Source: JBGLNJ01 sp034434835 (GTDB lineage Bacteria; Chloroflexota; Anaerolineae; Fen-1058). From it: a DNA stretch of 64,000 nucleotides. A program made the translations under genes and the position numbers. The DNA lies in the NCBI GenBank assembly GCA_034434835.1, contig DAOTXX010000167.1, positions 1-64,000 on the forward strand, read 5' to 3'. Shown piece after piece: positions 32,385 to 40,877 of this stretch (positions are counted from its first letter, which is position 1; each line of letters begins with the position of its first letter). The notes under the pieces were generated by a model. That model did no database searches. It was not told where the DNA came from and worked only from the letters and a program-made list of their open reading frames with translations.

Positions 32385-32945
32385 ATGGAAAACAATCTAG
32401 CCAACTATCGCAAGATGACGACGTTGCCCACCGGGCTGCACGTGACCGTGCGCCTGCTGACTGCCGCAGACCGCGATGGTCTCCTGGAGTTGTTCACCTG
32501 CGTGACCAAAGACGACTTGCAGTATTTCCGCGACGACGTGCGAGACCGCGAGCTGGTGACCAAATGGGCTGAAGACATGGACCTGAAACACGTCATCCCC
32601 TTGGTGGCCGAAGTCGGTGGACGATTGGTCGGCGAGGCCGTGCTCTTGCGCGGACGCGGCTACAACCGTCACGTCGCCGAAGTGCGCATCTTTGTCTGCC
32701 GCGAGTTTCGCGGGCGCGGCGTGGGCACGGCGCTCATCCAGGGCATTGTGGACGTGGCCAAGCTGGCCGGCCTGCATCATATTTTCACATTGGGTGTCAG
32801 TTCCAAGCCGCAGGAAATTCGCGCCTTTGAAAGTTTGGGCTTTCGCACCGAAGGCATCTTGCGTGACCGCTTTATAGACGCGGAAGGCAACACCTACGAC
32901 ATGATCGAGATGGCGCTGCATCTCAAGCGCGAGGCAGGGTTTTGA
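32385..32945 (+). CDS. GNAT family acetyltransferase (copy 2)
   Basis: This 186-residue GNAT protein has the acetyl-CoA motif VRIFVCREFRGRGVGTALIQ and the motif B helix AFESLGFRTEG. Residues 1-100 align with copy 1 (NYRKMTTLPTGLHVTVRLLT; DDLQYFRDDVRD), pointing to an old tandem duplication. The C-terminal halves differ, suggesting different acceptors. The stop codon is embedded in the spacer 14-mer gatgcgtcaaacgt also seen after the aldolase gene. Confidence 0.85.
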   Translation: MENNLANYRKMTTLPTGLHVTVRLLTAADRDGLLELFTCVTKDDLQYFRDDVRDRELVTKWAEDMDLKHVIPLVAEVGGRLVGEAVLLRGRGYNRHVAEVRIFVCREFRGRGVGTALIQGIVDVAKLAGLHHIFTLGVSSKPQEIRAFESLGFRTEGILRDRFIDAEGNTYDMIEMALHLKREAGF

Positions 32946-33013
32946 TGCGTCAAACGTCATGCGTCATAAATCCATGACGTTTGACGCTTGACGTTTGACA
33001 CTTGACGTTTGAT
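32944..33013. repeat. Word-repeat spacer (gcgtcaaacgtcat)
   Basis: A 14-bp perfect inverted pair, 32947-32960 with 32974-32987, is followed by two more tgacgtttga words. It shares an exact 14-mer with the spacer at 21577. Confidence 0.8.
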
Positions 33014-33021
33014 ACGAGGTT

Positions 33022-36000
33022 TTGACCATGACAGATATACCGGGCAACGGCAAAGTAGGAGCGGTTCTGGTGGTAGGCGCCGGCATCGGCGGGATGCAGG
33101 CCTCGCTCGACCTGGCCGAGTCGGGATTCAAGGTTTACCTTACCGATTCCGGCCCGGCCATCGGCGGGACGATGGCCCAGCTCGACAAGACGTTCCCCAC
33201 CAACGACTGCGCGATGTGCATCATGTCGCCCAAGCTGGTCGAGACGGGCCGCCACCTCAACATTGACATCCTCACGATGACAGAGGTCGAAAGCATCAGC
33301 GGCCAGCCGGGTGATTTCACTGTTCGGCTGCGCCAGCGCGCGCGGTTCGTGGACACCAGCAAATGCACCGGCTGCGGCGACTGCGCAGCGGCGTGTCCCA
33401 TCATCCGCCCGGACGAATTCAACGCGCTGCTTTCGAATCGCAAGGCGGTGTACAAGCTCTACCCGCAGGCCATCCCGAACGCTTACGCCATCGAAAAGAA
33501 GGGCGAAGCGCCGTGCCGCAACGCCTGCCCTATCGAGCAGCGCGCGATGGGTTACGTGGCGCTCATCCGCGAAGGCCGCTTTGCCGATGCCTATCGCACG
33601 ATCAAGGAAGACAACCCGTTCCCATCGGTGTGCGGGCGCGTGTGCAATCACCGCTGCGAAGACGCCTGCTCACGCAATGACTGTGGCTCGGAACCCGTCA
33701 ACATCATGCAGCTCAAGCGCTTTGTCACCGATTGGGCGCTGGCGCACCCCGATGAAATTCAAAAGGTGTACGCTTCGGGTGTGCAGCCAGCCCCGGATAC
33801 GAGCGGCGCAGGCAAAAAGGTCGCCATCGTTGGCAGCGGGCCGGCAGGCATGACCTGCGCCAGCGATTTGATTCGCAAAGGCTACCGCGTCACCGTGTTT
33901 GAGGCGCTGCCCAAGCCAGGCGGCATGATGCGCGTGGGCATCCCCGAATATCGCCTGCCCTATGACCTGGTTCAGCGCGAGATTGACGACATCCTGGCGC
34001 AGGGCGTCGAGTTGAAGCTGAACCATCGCGTGGACGACATCCCCGCGCTGCTGAATGACTTTGACGCGGTGTTTGTCGCTGTCGGCGCGCACACCGGCAT
34101 CAAGCTGCCCATTCCAGGCAACGATTTACCACAGACTCACGTGGCGACCGATTTTCTCCGAGCGGTGAGCCTGTCCGAAATCCCAAATCTCAGATCTCAA
34201 ATTTCAAATCAAAGAGTGTTGGTGTTGGGCGGCGGCAACGTGGCGATTGATGCAGCGATGACGGCGGTGCGGCTCGGCGCGAGTTGGGTGGGCATGACGT
34301 GCCTCGAATCACGCGAGAAAATGCCCGCGCACGATTGGGAAGTCCGCGACGCGCAAGAAGAAGGCATCGAGGTCATGCCGGGCCGGACGTTCAAAGAGAT
34401 CACGAGTGAGAACGGCCACGTCACCGGCGTGCGGACGGTCAATGTGAATTTTCGCGGCTTTATCGAAGGCCGCCCCGACTTTGACGAAATCCCCAATACC
34501 GAATCCATCATCCCGTGCGACGTGGTCATCTTTGCCATCGGCCAAAGGCCCGACCTGTCTGCGCTGAACGGCAAGGTCGAGACGGTGCGCCATCGCACGG
34601 TCGCTGTGGACCCGGACACGCTGGCGACCAACGTCCCCGGCATTTTTGCGGGTGGCGATGCGGTCACCGGCACGACGTTCGTCGTGGACGCGATCGCGGC
34701 CGGGCACCAGGCCGCGCGCTCGATTCACGCGTTTCTCATGCAGAGCCGTCATCCCCATGACGGCCAGGAATGGCGCGTCTGGCCTCCGCAGATTGAGAAA
34801 CTCGAACGGCTGCCGGAAGCCAAACCGTCGCCGATTCAGTTAGAGCAACTGCTGCAGGTCAAATCCCAAGCGCCGCGCGCGCGCCCGGCCAGGCGTCCTG
34901 CGGATGAGCGCAAGCGCGATTTTGCCGAAGTCGAAGCCGCGCTCACCGAAGCTCAGGCCATTGAAGAAGCGAAACGATGCCTAGAGTGCGGAATCTGTTC
35001 CGAATGTTTGCAGTGTGTGTTCGCCTGCCGCGCTGGCGCGATCAGTCACGATGACCGAGACAAGATCATCGAACTCAAGGTCGGCGCGGTGATCCTGACG
35101 CCCGGTCTCAAGACGGTGCCTGGCAACATCCGGCCCGAGTTTGGCTACGGCGTGTATCCCAACGTCGTCACCAGCATCGAGTTCGAGCGGATGCTCAGCG
35201 CCAGCGGCCCGTTCGCGGGCGTGGTTCAACGTCCGTCGGATGGCGCGCATCCGCACAAGATCGCCTTCATCCAATGCGTGGGCAGCCGCGACATCACCTG
35301 CGGGCAAGATTACTGCTCATCCGTGTGCTGTATGTACGCGACGAAAGAGGCCCTCATCGCGCGCGAGCACGACGCCAGCATCCACCCGACCATTTTCTAC
35401 ATGGACATCCGCGCCTTTGGCAAAGGCTTTGAGCGATACTATCATCGCGCGGAGGATGAGCAAGGCATCACCTACATCCGCTCGATGGTCTCGGCAGTCA
35501 AGCAAGTGCCCCAGACCAAGAACCTGCGTCTGCTCTATACGACGTGGGAGACGGATGGCAACGGCAAGCGGAAAGCCGTCCAGCACGAAGACGAATTCGA
35601 CCTGGTGGTGCTTTCGGTCGGGCTACAGCCAGCCGATGGCACCCAAGAGCTGGCCGGGCGGCTCGGCGTGCAGCTCAATCGCTTTGGCTTTGCCGAGCAG
35701 CTTGCCGATGTGCCGACGTATACCACCCGGCCCGGCATTTTTGTAGCCGGCGCATTCGCCGCGCCCAAAGACATTCCCGAAACCGTCATCGAAGCATCGT
35801 GCGCGGCAGCGAACGCCTCGCGCCTGCTGGCCCCAGCGCGCGGGACGCTCACCCGCGCGCGCGAGTACCCACCCGAGCGCGACATCAGTCGCGAGCCGCC
35901 GCGCGTGGGCGTGTTCGTCTGTCACTGCGGCATCAACATCGGCGGCGTGGTCAAGGTGCCTGAGGTCGTCGAGTATGTCAAGAATCTGCCCAACGTCGTC

Positions 36001-37593
36001 TACGCCGAGCACAACCTGTACACTTGCTCGCAGGACACACAGGAGAAAATCAAACAACAAGTGCAGGAGCACGGCATCAACCGCGTCGTCGTCTGCTCCT
36101 GCACGCCGCGCACGCACGAGCCGCTGTTCCAGGATACGATTCGCCAGGCCGGACTCAACCCACACCTGTTCGAGTTAGCCAACATCCGCGAGCAGGATAG
36201 CTGGGTACATCGCAGTGACCGCGACATTGCGACCCAAAAGGCCAAGGACCTGGCGACGATGGCCGTTGCCAAAGCATCGCGCCTCAAGCCGCTCTACCGG
36301 CAGACGCTCGAGCTGGATCACCGCGCACTGGTCATCGGCGGCGGCCTGGCGGGCATGACGGCGGCGCTTTCGATTGCCGAGCAAGGCTATGACGTGCACC
36401 TGGTCGAGCGCGCGGAGGTGTTGGGCGGAAATTTGCGTCATATTTACACCAAATTGGATGACGGCGCTGATCCACAAAAGATTCTTGCGGCGATGATTGA
36501 ACGTGTATCCGCCAATCCGCGCGTCCATGTCTACCTGGGCGCTGAAGTCGAAGAGGTCAAAGGCTATGTGGGCCAATACACGACGACGATCCGTTTCAAG
36601 GATGGACGACGCGAAGAACTTGGCCACGGCGCGGTCGTCGTCGCCACCGGCGCAAATGAGATCAAACCAAAAGAATATCTCTACGGTCAACACCCTGCCG
36701 TCATTACTCAACGCGAGCTCGAAGAGCGTCTCCAAGATCCAAAATCCAAAATCCAAAATCCAAAATCGGTTGTGATGATTCAGTGCGTCGGCTCGCGCGA
36801 CGACGAGCGCCCGTATTGTTCCCGCATCTGCTGCACGCAGGCCATCAAGAACGCGCTCGAAATCAAACGGCGCGATCCGCAGGCGCAGGTCGTGGTGCTG
36901 TACCGCGACATCCGCTCCTACGGGTTCCGTGAGCTGGCCTATCGGCAGGCGCGCGAGGCAGGCGTGTTGTTCCTGGAGTACAGCGAGAAGCAGAAACCAG
37001 TAGTCAAGGAAACAAGTAGGCAAGTAGACAAGGGCAGCGTGTTGAGTGTGGAAGTGGTTGTGCAACCAGAAGGTGCCAAGTTCACGCTGGACGCCGATCT
37101 GGTTGTGTTGGCAGCAGGCATCGAACCGAACCAAGACAACGACGCGCTTGCCAAGATGCTCAAGGTGCCGCTTTCGGAAGACGGGTTCTTTCTGGAAGCG
37201 CATGCCAAGCTGCGACCGCTCGACTTTGCGGCCGATGGCGTGTACCTGGCGGGCCTGGCTCACTCGCCGCGCTTTATCGAAGAGACCCTGGCGCAGGCCA
37301 ACGGTGCGGCCATCCGCGCGGTGACGCTGCTTTCGCGCAAGGAGCTGCAGAGCGCGGCCATCATCGCCGCCGTCAACGAGCGGATTTGCTCCGCGTGCGG
37401 CATCTGCGTGGACGTGTGCCCGTACTCGGCGCGCGTGATTGACGAGGAGAAAGGATACGCCCGCGTGCTCGAAGTGCTGTGCCAGGGCTGCGGCGCGTGC
37501 GTGGCTGCCTGCCCGAACGGCGCAAGCTACCAGCGCGGATTCGAGTTTGGGCAAATCTTTGGCATGATTGACGCGGCGCTGGCGAGGGTGTAA
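33022..37593 (+). CDS. hdrA: Giant HdrA-NfnB-HdrA fusion flavoprotein
   Basis: This 1523-residue protein fuses three flavoprotein units. Residues 1-160 are the start of an HdrA core (VLVVGAGIGGMQASLDLAE; TFPTNDCAMCIMSP; ferredoxin from Cys115). Residues about 163-572 are an inserted NfnB/GltD-type unit: a Cys-rich N-terminal helical domain (CRNACPIEQRAMGY), an FAD motif near 267 (VAIVGSGPAGM) and an NAD(P)H motif near 398 (VLVLGGGNVAIDAAM). Then come another ferredoxin (CLECGICSECLQCVFAC, near 652) and the rest of the first HdrA core (VGSRDITCGQDYCSSVCC). Residues about 960-1523 are a second, full-length HdrA with terminal double ferredoxin. This predicts three FADs and NAD(P)H as donor or acceptor. 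It resembles BamE-type double HdrA proteins of anaerobic aromatic degraders, with the NfnB insert added. Word repeats sit in frame near residues 390, 1241 and 1330. Confidence 0.92.
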   Translation: MTMTDIPGNGKVGAVLVVGAGIGGMQASLDLAESGFKVYLTDSGPAIGGTMAQLDKTFPTNDCAMCIMSPKLVETGRHLNIDILTMTEVESISGQPGDFTVRLRQRARFVDTSKCTGCGDCAAACPIIRPDEFNALLSNRKAVYKLYPQAIPNAYAIEKKGEAPCRNACPIEQRAMGYVALIREGRFADAYRTIKEDNPFPSVCGRVCNHRCEDACSRNDCGSEPVNIMQLKRFVTDWALAHPDEIQKVYASGVQPAPDTSGAGKKVAIVGSGPAGMTCASDLIRKGYRVTVFEALPKPGGMMRVGIPEYRLPYDLVQREIDDILAQGVELKLNHRVDDIPALLNDFDAVFVAVGAHTGIKLPIPGNDLPQTHVATDFLRAVSLSEIPNLRSQISNQRVLVLGGGNVAIDAAMTAVRLGASWVGMTCLESREKMPAHDWEVRDAQEEGIEVMPGRTFKEITSENGHVTGVRTVNVNFRGFIEGRPDFDEIPNTESIIPCDVVIFAIGQRPDLSALNGKVETVRHRTVAVDPDTLATNVPGIFAGGDAVTGTTFVVDAIAAGHQAARSIHAFLMQSRHPHDGQEWRVWPPQIEKLERLPEAKPSPIQLEQLLQVKSQAPRARPARRPADERKRDFAEVEAALTEAQAIEEAKRCLECGICSECLQCVFACRAGAISHDDRDKIIELKVGAVILTPGLKTVPGNIRPEFGYGVYPNVVTSIEFERMLSASGPFAGVVQRPSDGAHPHKIAFIQCVGSRDITCGQDYCSSVCCMYATKEALIAREHDASIHPTIFYMDIRAFGKGFERYYHRAEDEQGITYIRSMVSAVKQVPQTKNLRLLYTTWETDGNGKRKAVQHEDEFDLVVLSVGLQPADGTQELAGRLGVQLNRFGFAEQLADVPTYTTRPGIFVAGAFAAPKDIPETVIEASCAAANASRLLAPARGTLTRAREYPPERDISREPPRVGVFVCHCGINIGGVVKVPEVVEYVKNLPNVVYAEHNLYTCSQDTQEKIKQQVQEHGINRVVVCSCTPRTHEPLFQDTIRQAGLNPHLFELANIREQDSWVHRSDRDIATQKAKDLATMAVAKASRLKPLYRQTLELDHRALVIGGGLAGMTAALSIAEQGYDVHLVERAEVLGGNLRHIYTKLDDGADPQKILAAMIERVSANPRVHVYLGAEVEEVKGYVGQYTTTIRFKDGRREELGHGAVVVATGANEIKPKEYLYGQHPAVITQRELEERLQDPKSKIQNPKSVVMIQCVGSRDDERPYCSRICCTQAIKNALEIKRRDPQAQVVVLYRDIRSYGFRELAYRQAREAGVLFLEYSEKQKPVVKETSRQVDKGSVLSVEVVVQPEGAKFTLDADLVVLAAGIEPNQDNDALAKMLKVPLSEDGFFLEAHAKLRPLDFAADGVYLAGLAHSPRFIEETLAQANGAAIRAVTLLSRKELQSAAIIAAVNERICSACGICVDVCPYSARVIDEEKGYARVLEVLCQGCGACVAACPNGASYQRGFEFGQIFGMIDAALARV
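34178..34214 (+). repeat. In-frame word repeat (atctcaaat) in the giant hdrA
   Basis: Degenerate copies of atctcaaat encode IPNLRSQISNQ directly before the NAD(P)H-binding motif VLVLGGGN. The segment is absent from related NfnB-type sequences as I know them. Confidence 0.6.
36732..36768 (+). repeat. In-frame tandem repeat (atccaaa) in the giant hdrA
   Basis: Four nearly perfect copies of the heptamer atccaaa are translated as QDPKSKIQNPKSK-like residues between two conserved HdrA blocks (QRELEERL and VVMIQCVGSRDD). Confidence 0.75.
37000..37036 (+). repeat. In-frame word repeat (caagtagacaagg) in the giant hdrA
   Basis: The 13-mer caagtagacaagg at 37021-37033 is identical to 40798-40810 in the spacer after the first FdhB-like gene. 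Inside the gene it encodes part of a non-conserved loop (KETSRQVDKGSV). Confidence 0.75.
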
Positions 37594-37619
37594 GCCACAT
37601 CGAGCAGGTAGAGGCAGAT

Positions 37620-39128
37620 ATGAAAAAAGTCGTGTTGCTCGCCGTGGGCAATGACTATAGCCGGAACGAATGGGTCGTTTCGGTCATTCCCCCGTTGAGT
37701 ATCCTGTCGGTGGGGTCCTTTTTGGCCCAGCATGACGTGCCGGTGGAGTTGATTGACGTGCAGACCGATGTGGGCTTTGGCCTGACCCGCGAAGCCGAGC
37801 AGATTGTCTCTCGGCGCGTGGCCCACTATCTGCGTGATCAAGCCGAAGCGATTGCCTGGATCGGCATTTCGCAGCTTTCCAACACGAGCAGCGGCATCAT
37901 CCTGGCGCGCGAAATCCATGTGACACTGCCCGAGACGCCCATCATCTTTGGCGGATGTTTCCCTTCCAGCAGCTATCCTACCCTGCTTCGGCAATACCCC
38001 TTCATCTCGGCCATCGTGCGCGGCGATGGTGAAGCGGCGGCCTTGCAAATCAGCCGCAGCCTGGCTCAGGGGCAATCGTTTCTGTCTGAGCAAACGCCGA
38101 ACCTGGCCTGGCGGGAGAACGGCGAGATTCGTACTACACCCGCCAGGCCGATGGCCGTGGACGGCTTGCCGATCCCTGACTTGCGGCTCCTGCACAACAC
38201 GTCCTGCTATTCGTTCGCCGCTGTGATCACCTCGCGCGGCTGTCCGTTTCGGTGCACCTATTGCCTCGAAAGCGCACTGCGCCCTTACGCGGAATATCCG
38301 CTCACCTGGGTCGAACAACATCTCGACCATGTCAGAGCGCACATGCCCAATGTGCGTGCCTCTCTGGTGGATGCCATCTTTGGGATCAACCGGACGCGGA
38401 CGCTCCAAGTATGCAACTTGCTGCGTCAATACGGCTTCAAATTCGGCGTGGAAAGCCGGGTGGACGTGCTGGCACCTGACTTGCTTCCGAGCTTGAGCCA
38501 AGCCGGGCTTGAGGTGATATTCCTGGGGATCGAGTCGGCCAGCACGGATACCCTGCTGCGGATGAACAAGGTGCGCTCAGCAGCGCAGGCGGAGGAGTAT
38601 CTCAGGCGCGCGATCAGGGTGCTGAGAGCCTGCTTTGAAAACCAGGTGACGCCGATCCTGGGCCTCATGGTTGGTTTCCCGGGGGACTCGCTGGCCGACC
38701 TGCAAGCGACATTAGAGTTCGTCAAGGAGGTCAGGCAGCTTCACGATCAGGTCACCGCACAGACCGGTGCAAGCCCCGGGTTCATCCCGGCGCCACAACT
38801 GACCCGGGTTTACGCGGGCAGTCCGCTGGCCGAGCGCGTCGAGCAAGACTGGCCTCAGGCGACCCTGCACTCGGAGCCTTACGAAGGCGAAAAGACAGTC
38901 ATCTCGCCATCGTCGGGATTGGATCAAGATGTGCTGAAACAATACATTGGAGAGATCGAGCAGCTCGGTGAGTATACTCCTCACACGATGGAACTGATGC
39001 CATACTTTGGTTTTTCGTCAAAGGAACTGATGTCAAGTCCAGGCTTGACAGACGACGAAGGGATCACGGTCCTCAGCGAGAGTGTGCGGCGTTTGAACGC
39101 TCGAGCAGCCGGCGCTTATCCGGCCTGA
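37620..39128 (+). CDS. B12-binding radical SAM protein
   Basis: This 502-residue protein starts with a cobalamin-binding domain (about 20-150: PPLSILSVGSFLAQHDVPVELIDV in two halves; IIFGGCFPSSSYPTLL). The radical SAM core follows, with CPFRCTYC at Cys208, Cys212 and Cys215 and a conserved FLGIESASTDTLLRM strand. Such enzymes methylate or rearrange unreactive carbons. The gene starts 26 bp after the giant hdrA and precedes mvhD, so it may be co-expressed with the redox complex. The substrate cannot be inferred. Confidence 0.85.
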   Translation: MKKVVLLAVGNDYSRNEWVVSVIPPLSILSVGSFLAQHDVPVELIDVQTDVGFGLTREAEQIVSRRVAHYLRDQAEAIAWIGISQLSNTSSGIILAREIHVTLPETPIIFGGCFPSSSYPTLLRQYPFISAIVRGDGEAAALQISRSLAQGQSFLSEQTPNLAWRENGEIRTTPARPMAVDGLPIPDLRLLHNTSCYSFAAVITSRGCPFRCTYCLESALRPYAEYPLTWVEQHLDHVRAHMPNVRASLVDAIFGINRTRTLQVCNLLRQYGFKFGVESRVDVLAPDLLPSLSQAGLEVIFLGIESASTDTLLRMNKVRSAAQAEEYLRRAIRVLRACFENQVTPILGLMVGFPGDSLADLQATLEFVKEVRQLHDQVTAQTGASPGFIPAPQLTRVYAGSPLAERVEQDWPQATLHSEPYEGEKTVISPSSGLDQDVLKQYIGEIEQLGEYTPHTMELMPYFGFSSKELMSSPGLTDDEGITVLSESVRRLNARAAGAYPA

Positions 39129-39196
39129 CGGTGCGCACGGCTACACTCTTCCTGAGGGACAAAACGACTTGACACATTCTGTACAGGAGTCATCCT

Positions 39197-39625
39197 ATGC
39201 CAGACAACGGATTTGAACCGCGCATCGTCGCATTCTTGTGCAACTGGTGCACCTATACTGGCGCAGACCTGGCGGGCACGTCGCGCCTGCAATACCCGCC
39301 CAACGTGCGCATCATCCGCCTGATGTGCTCCGGCGCAGTGGACTCGAGCTACGTCCTCAAGCCGCTGCTGGATGGCGCAGACGGCGTGCTCATCGGCGGC
39401 TGCCACCCGGGCGACTGTCACTACCAGGAAGGCAACTATAAGGCACGGCGGCGCGTCGCCATCCTGGAAGAGACGCTCAGGGCGATGGGCTTTGACCCGG
39501 ACCGCGTCCTGCTGCGCTGGATCAGCGCGAGCGAGGGTGGCCTGTTTGCCGAGACGGTCAAGGAATTTACCGAAAAGCTGCGCGCCAAAGGCCCGGCGCC
39601 GACCAAGCAGCTCTGGGCATTGTAG
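39197..39625 (+). CDS. mvhD: MvhD-type [2Fe-2S] electron-transfer subunit
   Basis: This 142-residue protein is of the MvhD/FlpD/FrhD-like family, which links hydrogenase, formate dehydrogenase or FlxABCD modules to HdrA through one [2Fe-2S] cluster. The conserved cysteines lie in AFLCNWCTYTGADLAGTSR, RLMCSGAVDSSYVL and GGCHPGDCHYQEGNY. All family ligands are present. Its location between the giant HdrA and the FdhB-like genes is the expected junction between the bifurcating unit and the electron-input module. An aggag site precedes the start. Confidence 0.93.
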   Translation: MPDNGFEPRIVAFLCNWCTYTGADLAGTSRLQYPPNVRIIRLMCSGAVDSSYVLKPLLDGADGVLIGGCHPGDCHYQEGNYKARRRVAILEETLRAMGFDPDRVLLRWISASEGGLFAETVKEFTEKLRAKGPAPTKQLWAL

Positions 39626-39700
39626 ACGCATGACCAATGACGAAAGTTGATCGCCGGTTGTTCATCTTTCGTCCTTCGTCTTTAGTCATTTGTCATCCCG
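39626..39700. repeat. Word-repeat spacer (atgaccaatgacgaaag)
   Basis: The 17-mer atgaccaatgacgaaag (39630-39646) occurs inverted at 42697-42713, after the second FdhB-like gene. Inverted ctttcgtccttcgtc words follow at about 39666-39680. Confidence 0.75.
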
Positions 39701-39712
39701 AGTGAGGTGGAC

Positions 39713-40777
39713 ATGATTGGAATCCTACCTGTGACAAGCAACAACACCCGTGCGGCGGTGAACGCGCTGTTGACTCAAGTCTTGCAATCCGGCATGGTGG
39801 ATGCACTGCTCGTGCCGCTGCGCCATCCGGCGGGCGACGCAGTGACGCCTGCGCTCGTCAAAAACCCCGCGCTGCTGGCCGAAGCCGACCCGCTGGTGCC
39901 GGTGCTGCCGGTCAACGGCGCGCGGCTGGCCTCGATGCTCACGCAGCATACGCCGCGCCCCCGCATCGGCGCGGTCATGCGCTCGTGTGAGATTCGCGCG
40001 CTGATCGAGCTGGTCAAGCTGCAACAGGCCAGCCTGGAAGGCATGACGATCATTGGTGTGGATTGCACGGGCACTTATGAGGTCGCCGATTACGCCCAGA
40101 TCGCCAAAGGCGTTGACCCGACGACCTGCGCCTTGCGACCCGCCTGCGAAATGTGCGAATACCCGGCCCCGATGAACGCTGACATCATCATCCAGCAAAT
40201 CGGTGTGGACAACTCGACTGCGCTGCACGTCGAGGCCAAAGGCGCGTGGCCCGAGCTGCTGGGCCTGACCGAGGCGCCGCCGAACGGCCGTGCAGAAGCG
40301 CTGAACAAGCTCATCGCCCAGCGGACGGCCAAGCGCGACGCCGTATTTGCCGAGATGCAGGCCCAGGTCAGCTCGCCAGAGAAACTTGCGGCGGCGTTTA
40401 GCACATGCATCCGCTGTCACAACTGCATGACCAACTGCCCCATTTGTTACTGCAAGACGTGCTTTTTCAAGACCAACGTCTTTGACCACCAACCCATGCA
40501 GTTCATCGCCTGGGCTGAGCGCAAAGGCGCGACGCGGATGCCGGCCGATACGGTGCTGTTCCACCTGACGCGCATGAACCACATGAGCACATCCTGCATT
40601 GGGTGCGGGCTGTGCACGAGCGCGTGCCCGGTGGGCATCAACGTGGGCGCGGCCTTCCGCACCGTCGCCGCCAGGACGCAGGCCATCTTTAACTATGTGG
40701 CTGGACGCAGCGTGGACGATCCGATCCCCATCAAGAATTTTGAGGTGAACGAGTTGCAGCAGTTGGGAGAGCATTAG
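39713..40777 (+). CDS. FrhB/FdhB-like iron-sulfur flavoprotein (copy 1)
   Basis: This 354-residue protein resembles the beta subunits of F420-reducing hydrogenase and formate dehydrogenase, which bind FAD and exchange electrons with F420 or a similar carrier. The FrhB-like domain shows AVMRSCEIRALIEL, IIGVDCTGTYE and RPACEMCEYPAP, whose cysteines can hold one [4Fe-4S] cluster. A C-terminal double ferredoxin follows: CIRCHNCMTNCP and CIGCGLCTSACP. The ATG at 39713 has gaggtgg upstream. No catalytic hydrogenase or formate dehydrogenase gene is present, so it is probably an adaptor between MvhD/Hdr and the fumarate-reductase-like subunits. Whether it uses F420 is open. Confidence 0.85.
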   Translation: MIGILPVTSNNTRAAVNALLTQVLQSGMVDALLVPLRHPAGDAVTPALVKNPALLAEADPLVPVLPVNGARLASMLTQHTPRPRIGAVMRSCEIRALIELVKLQQASLEGMTIIGVDCTGTYEVADYAQIAKGVDPTTCALRPACEMCEYPAPMNADIIIQQIGVDNSTALHVEAKGAWPELLGLTEAPPNGRAEALNKLIAQRTAKRDAVFAEMQAQVSSPEKLAAAFSTCIRCHNCMTNCPICYCKTCFFKTNVFDHQPMQFIAWAERKGATRMPADTVLFHLTRMNHMSTSCIGCGLCTSACPVGINVGAAFRTVAARTQAIFNYVAGRSVDDPIPIKNFEVNELQQLGEH

Positions 40778-40779
40778 TA

Positions 40780-40865
40780 GACAAGCAGATGAGGATACAA
40801 GTAGACAAGGTGATGTGGGCAAGACTCTTTGTTTCCTTGTCTACTTATCTACCTGTCTACTCTGA
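40780..40865. repeat. Word-repeat spacer (aagtagacaagg)
   Basis: A 12-bp perfect inverted pair, 40799-40810 with 40835-40846, is surrounded by further gtagacaag and ctacttatct words. The left word also occurs in frame in the giant hdrA. Confidence 0.8.
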
Positions 40866-40877
40866 AGAGAGGTGAGT

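Noticed and set aside
33500..34760. Glutamate synthase small subunit (GltD) as the identity of the giant protein
   Set aside because: The GltD-like part is an insert within HdrA sequence and no glutamate synthase large subunit is nearby, so an NfnB-type electron-entry role is more likely.
36732..36768. Assembly artefact explaining the atccaaa tandem
   Set aside because: The frame is kept, neighbouring conserved blocks are intact, and other word repeats of the same style occur in several genes.
36175..37554. 459-codon minus-strand frame opposite the giant hdrA
   Set aside because: Shadow of the HdrA coding frame; the plus-strand protein is fully supported by ferredoxin and FAD motifs.
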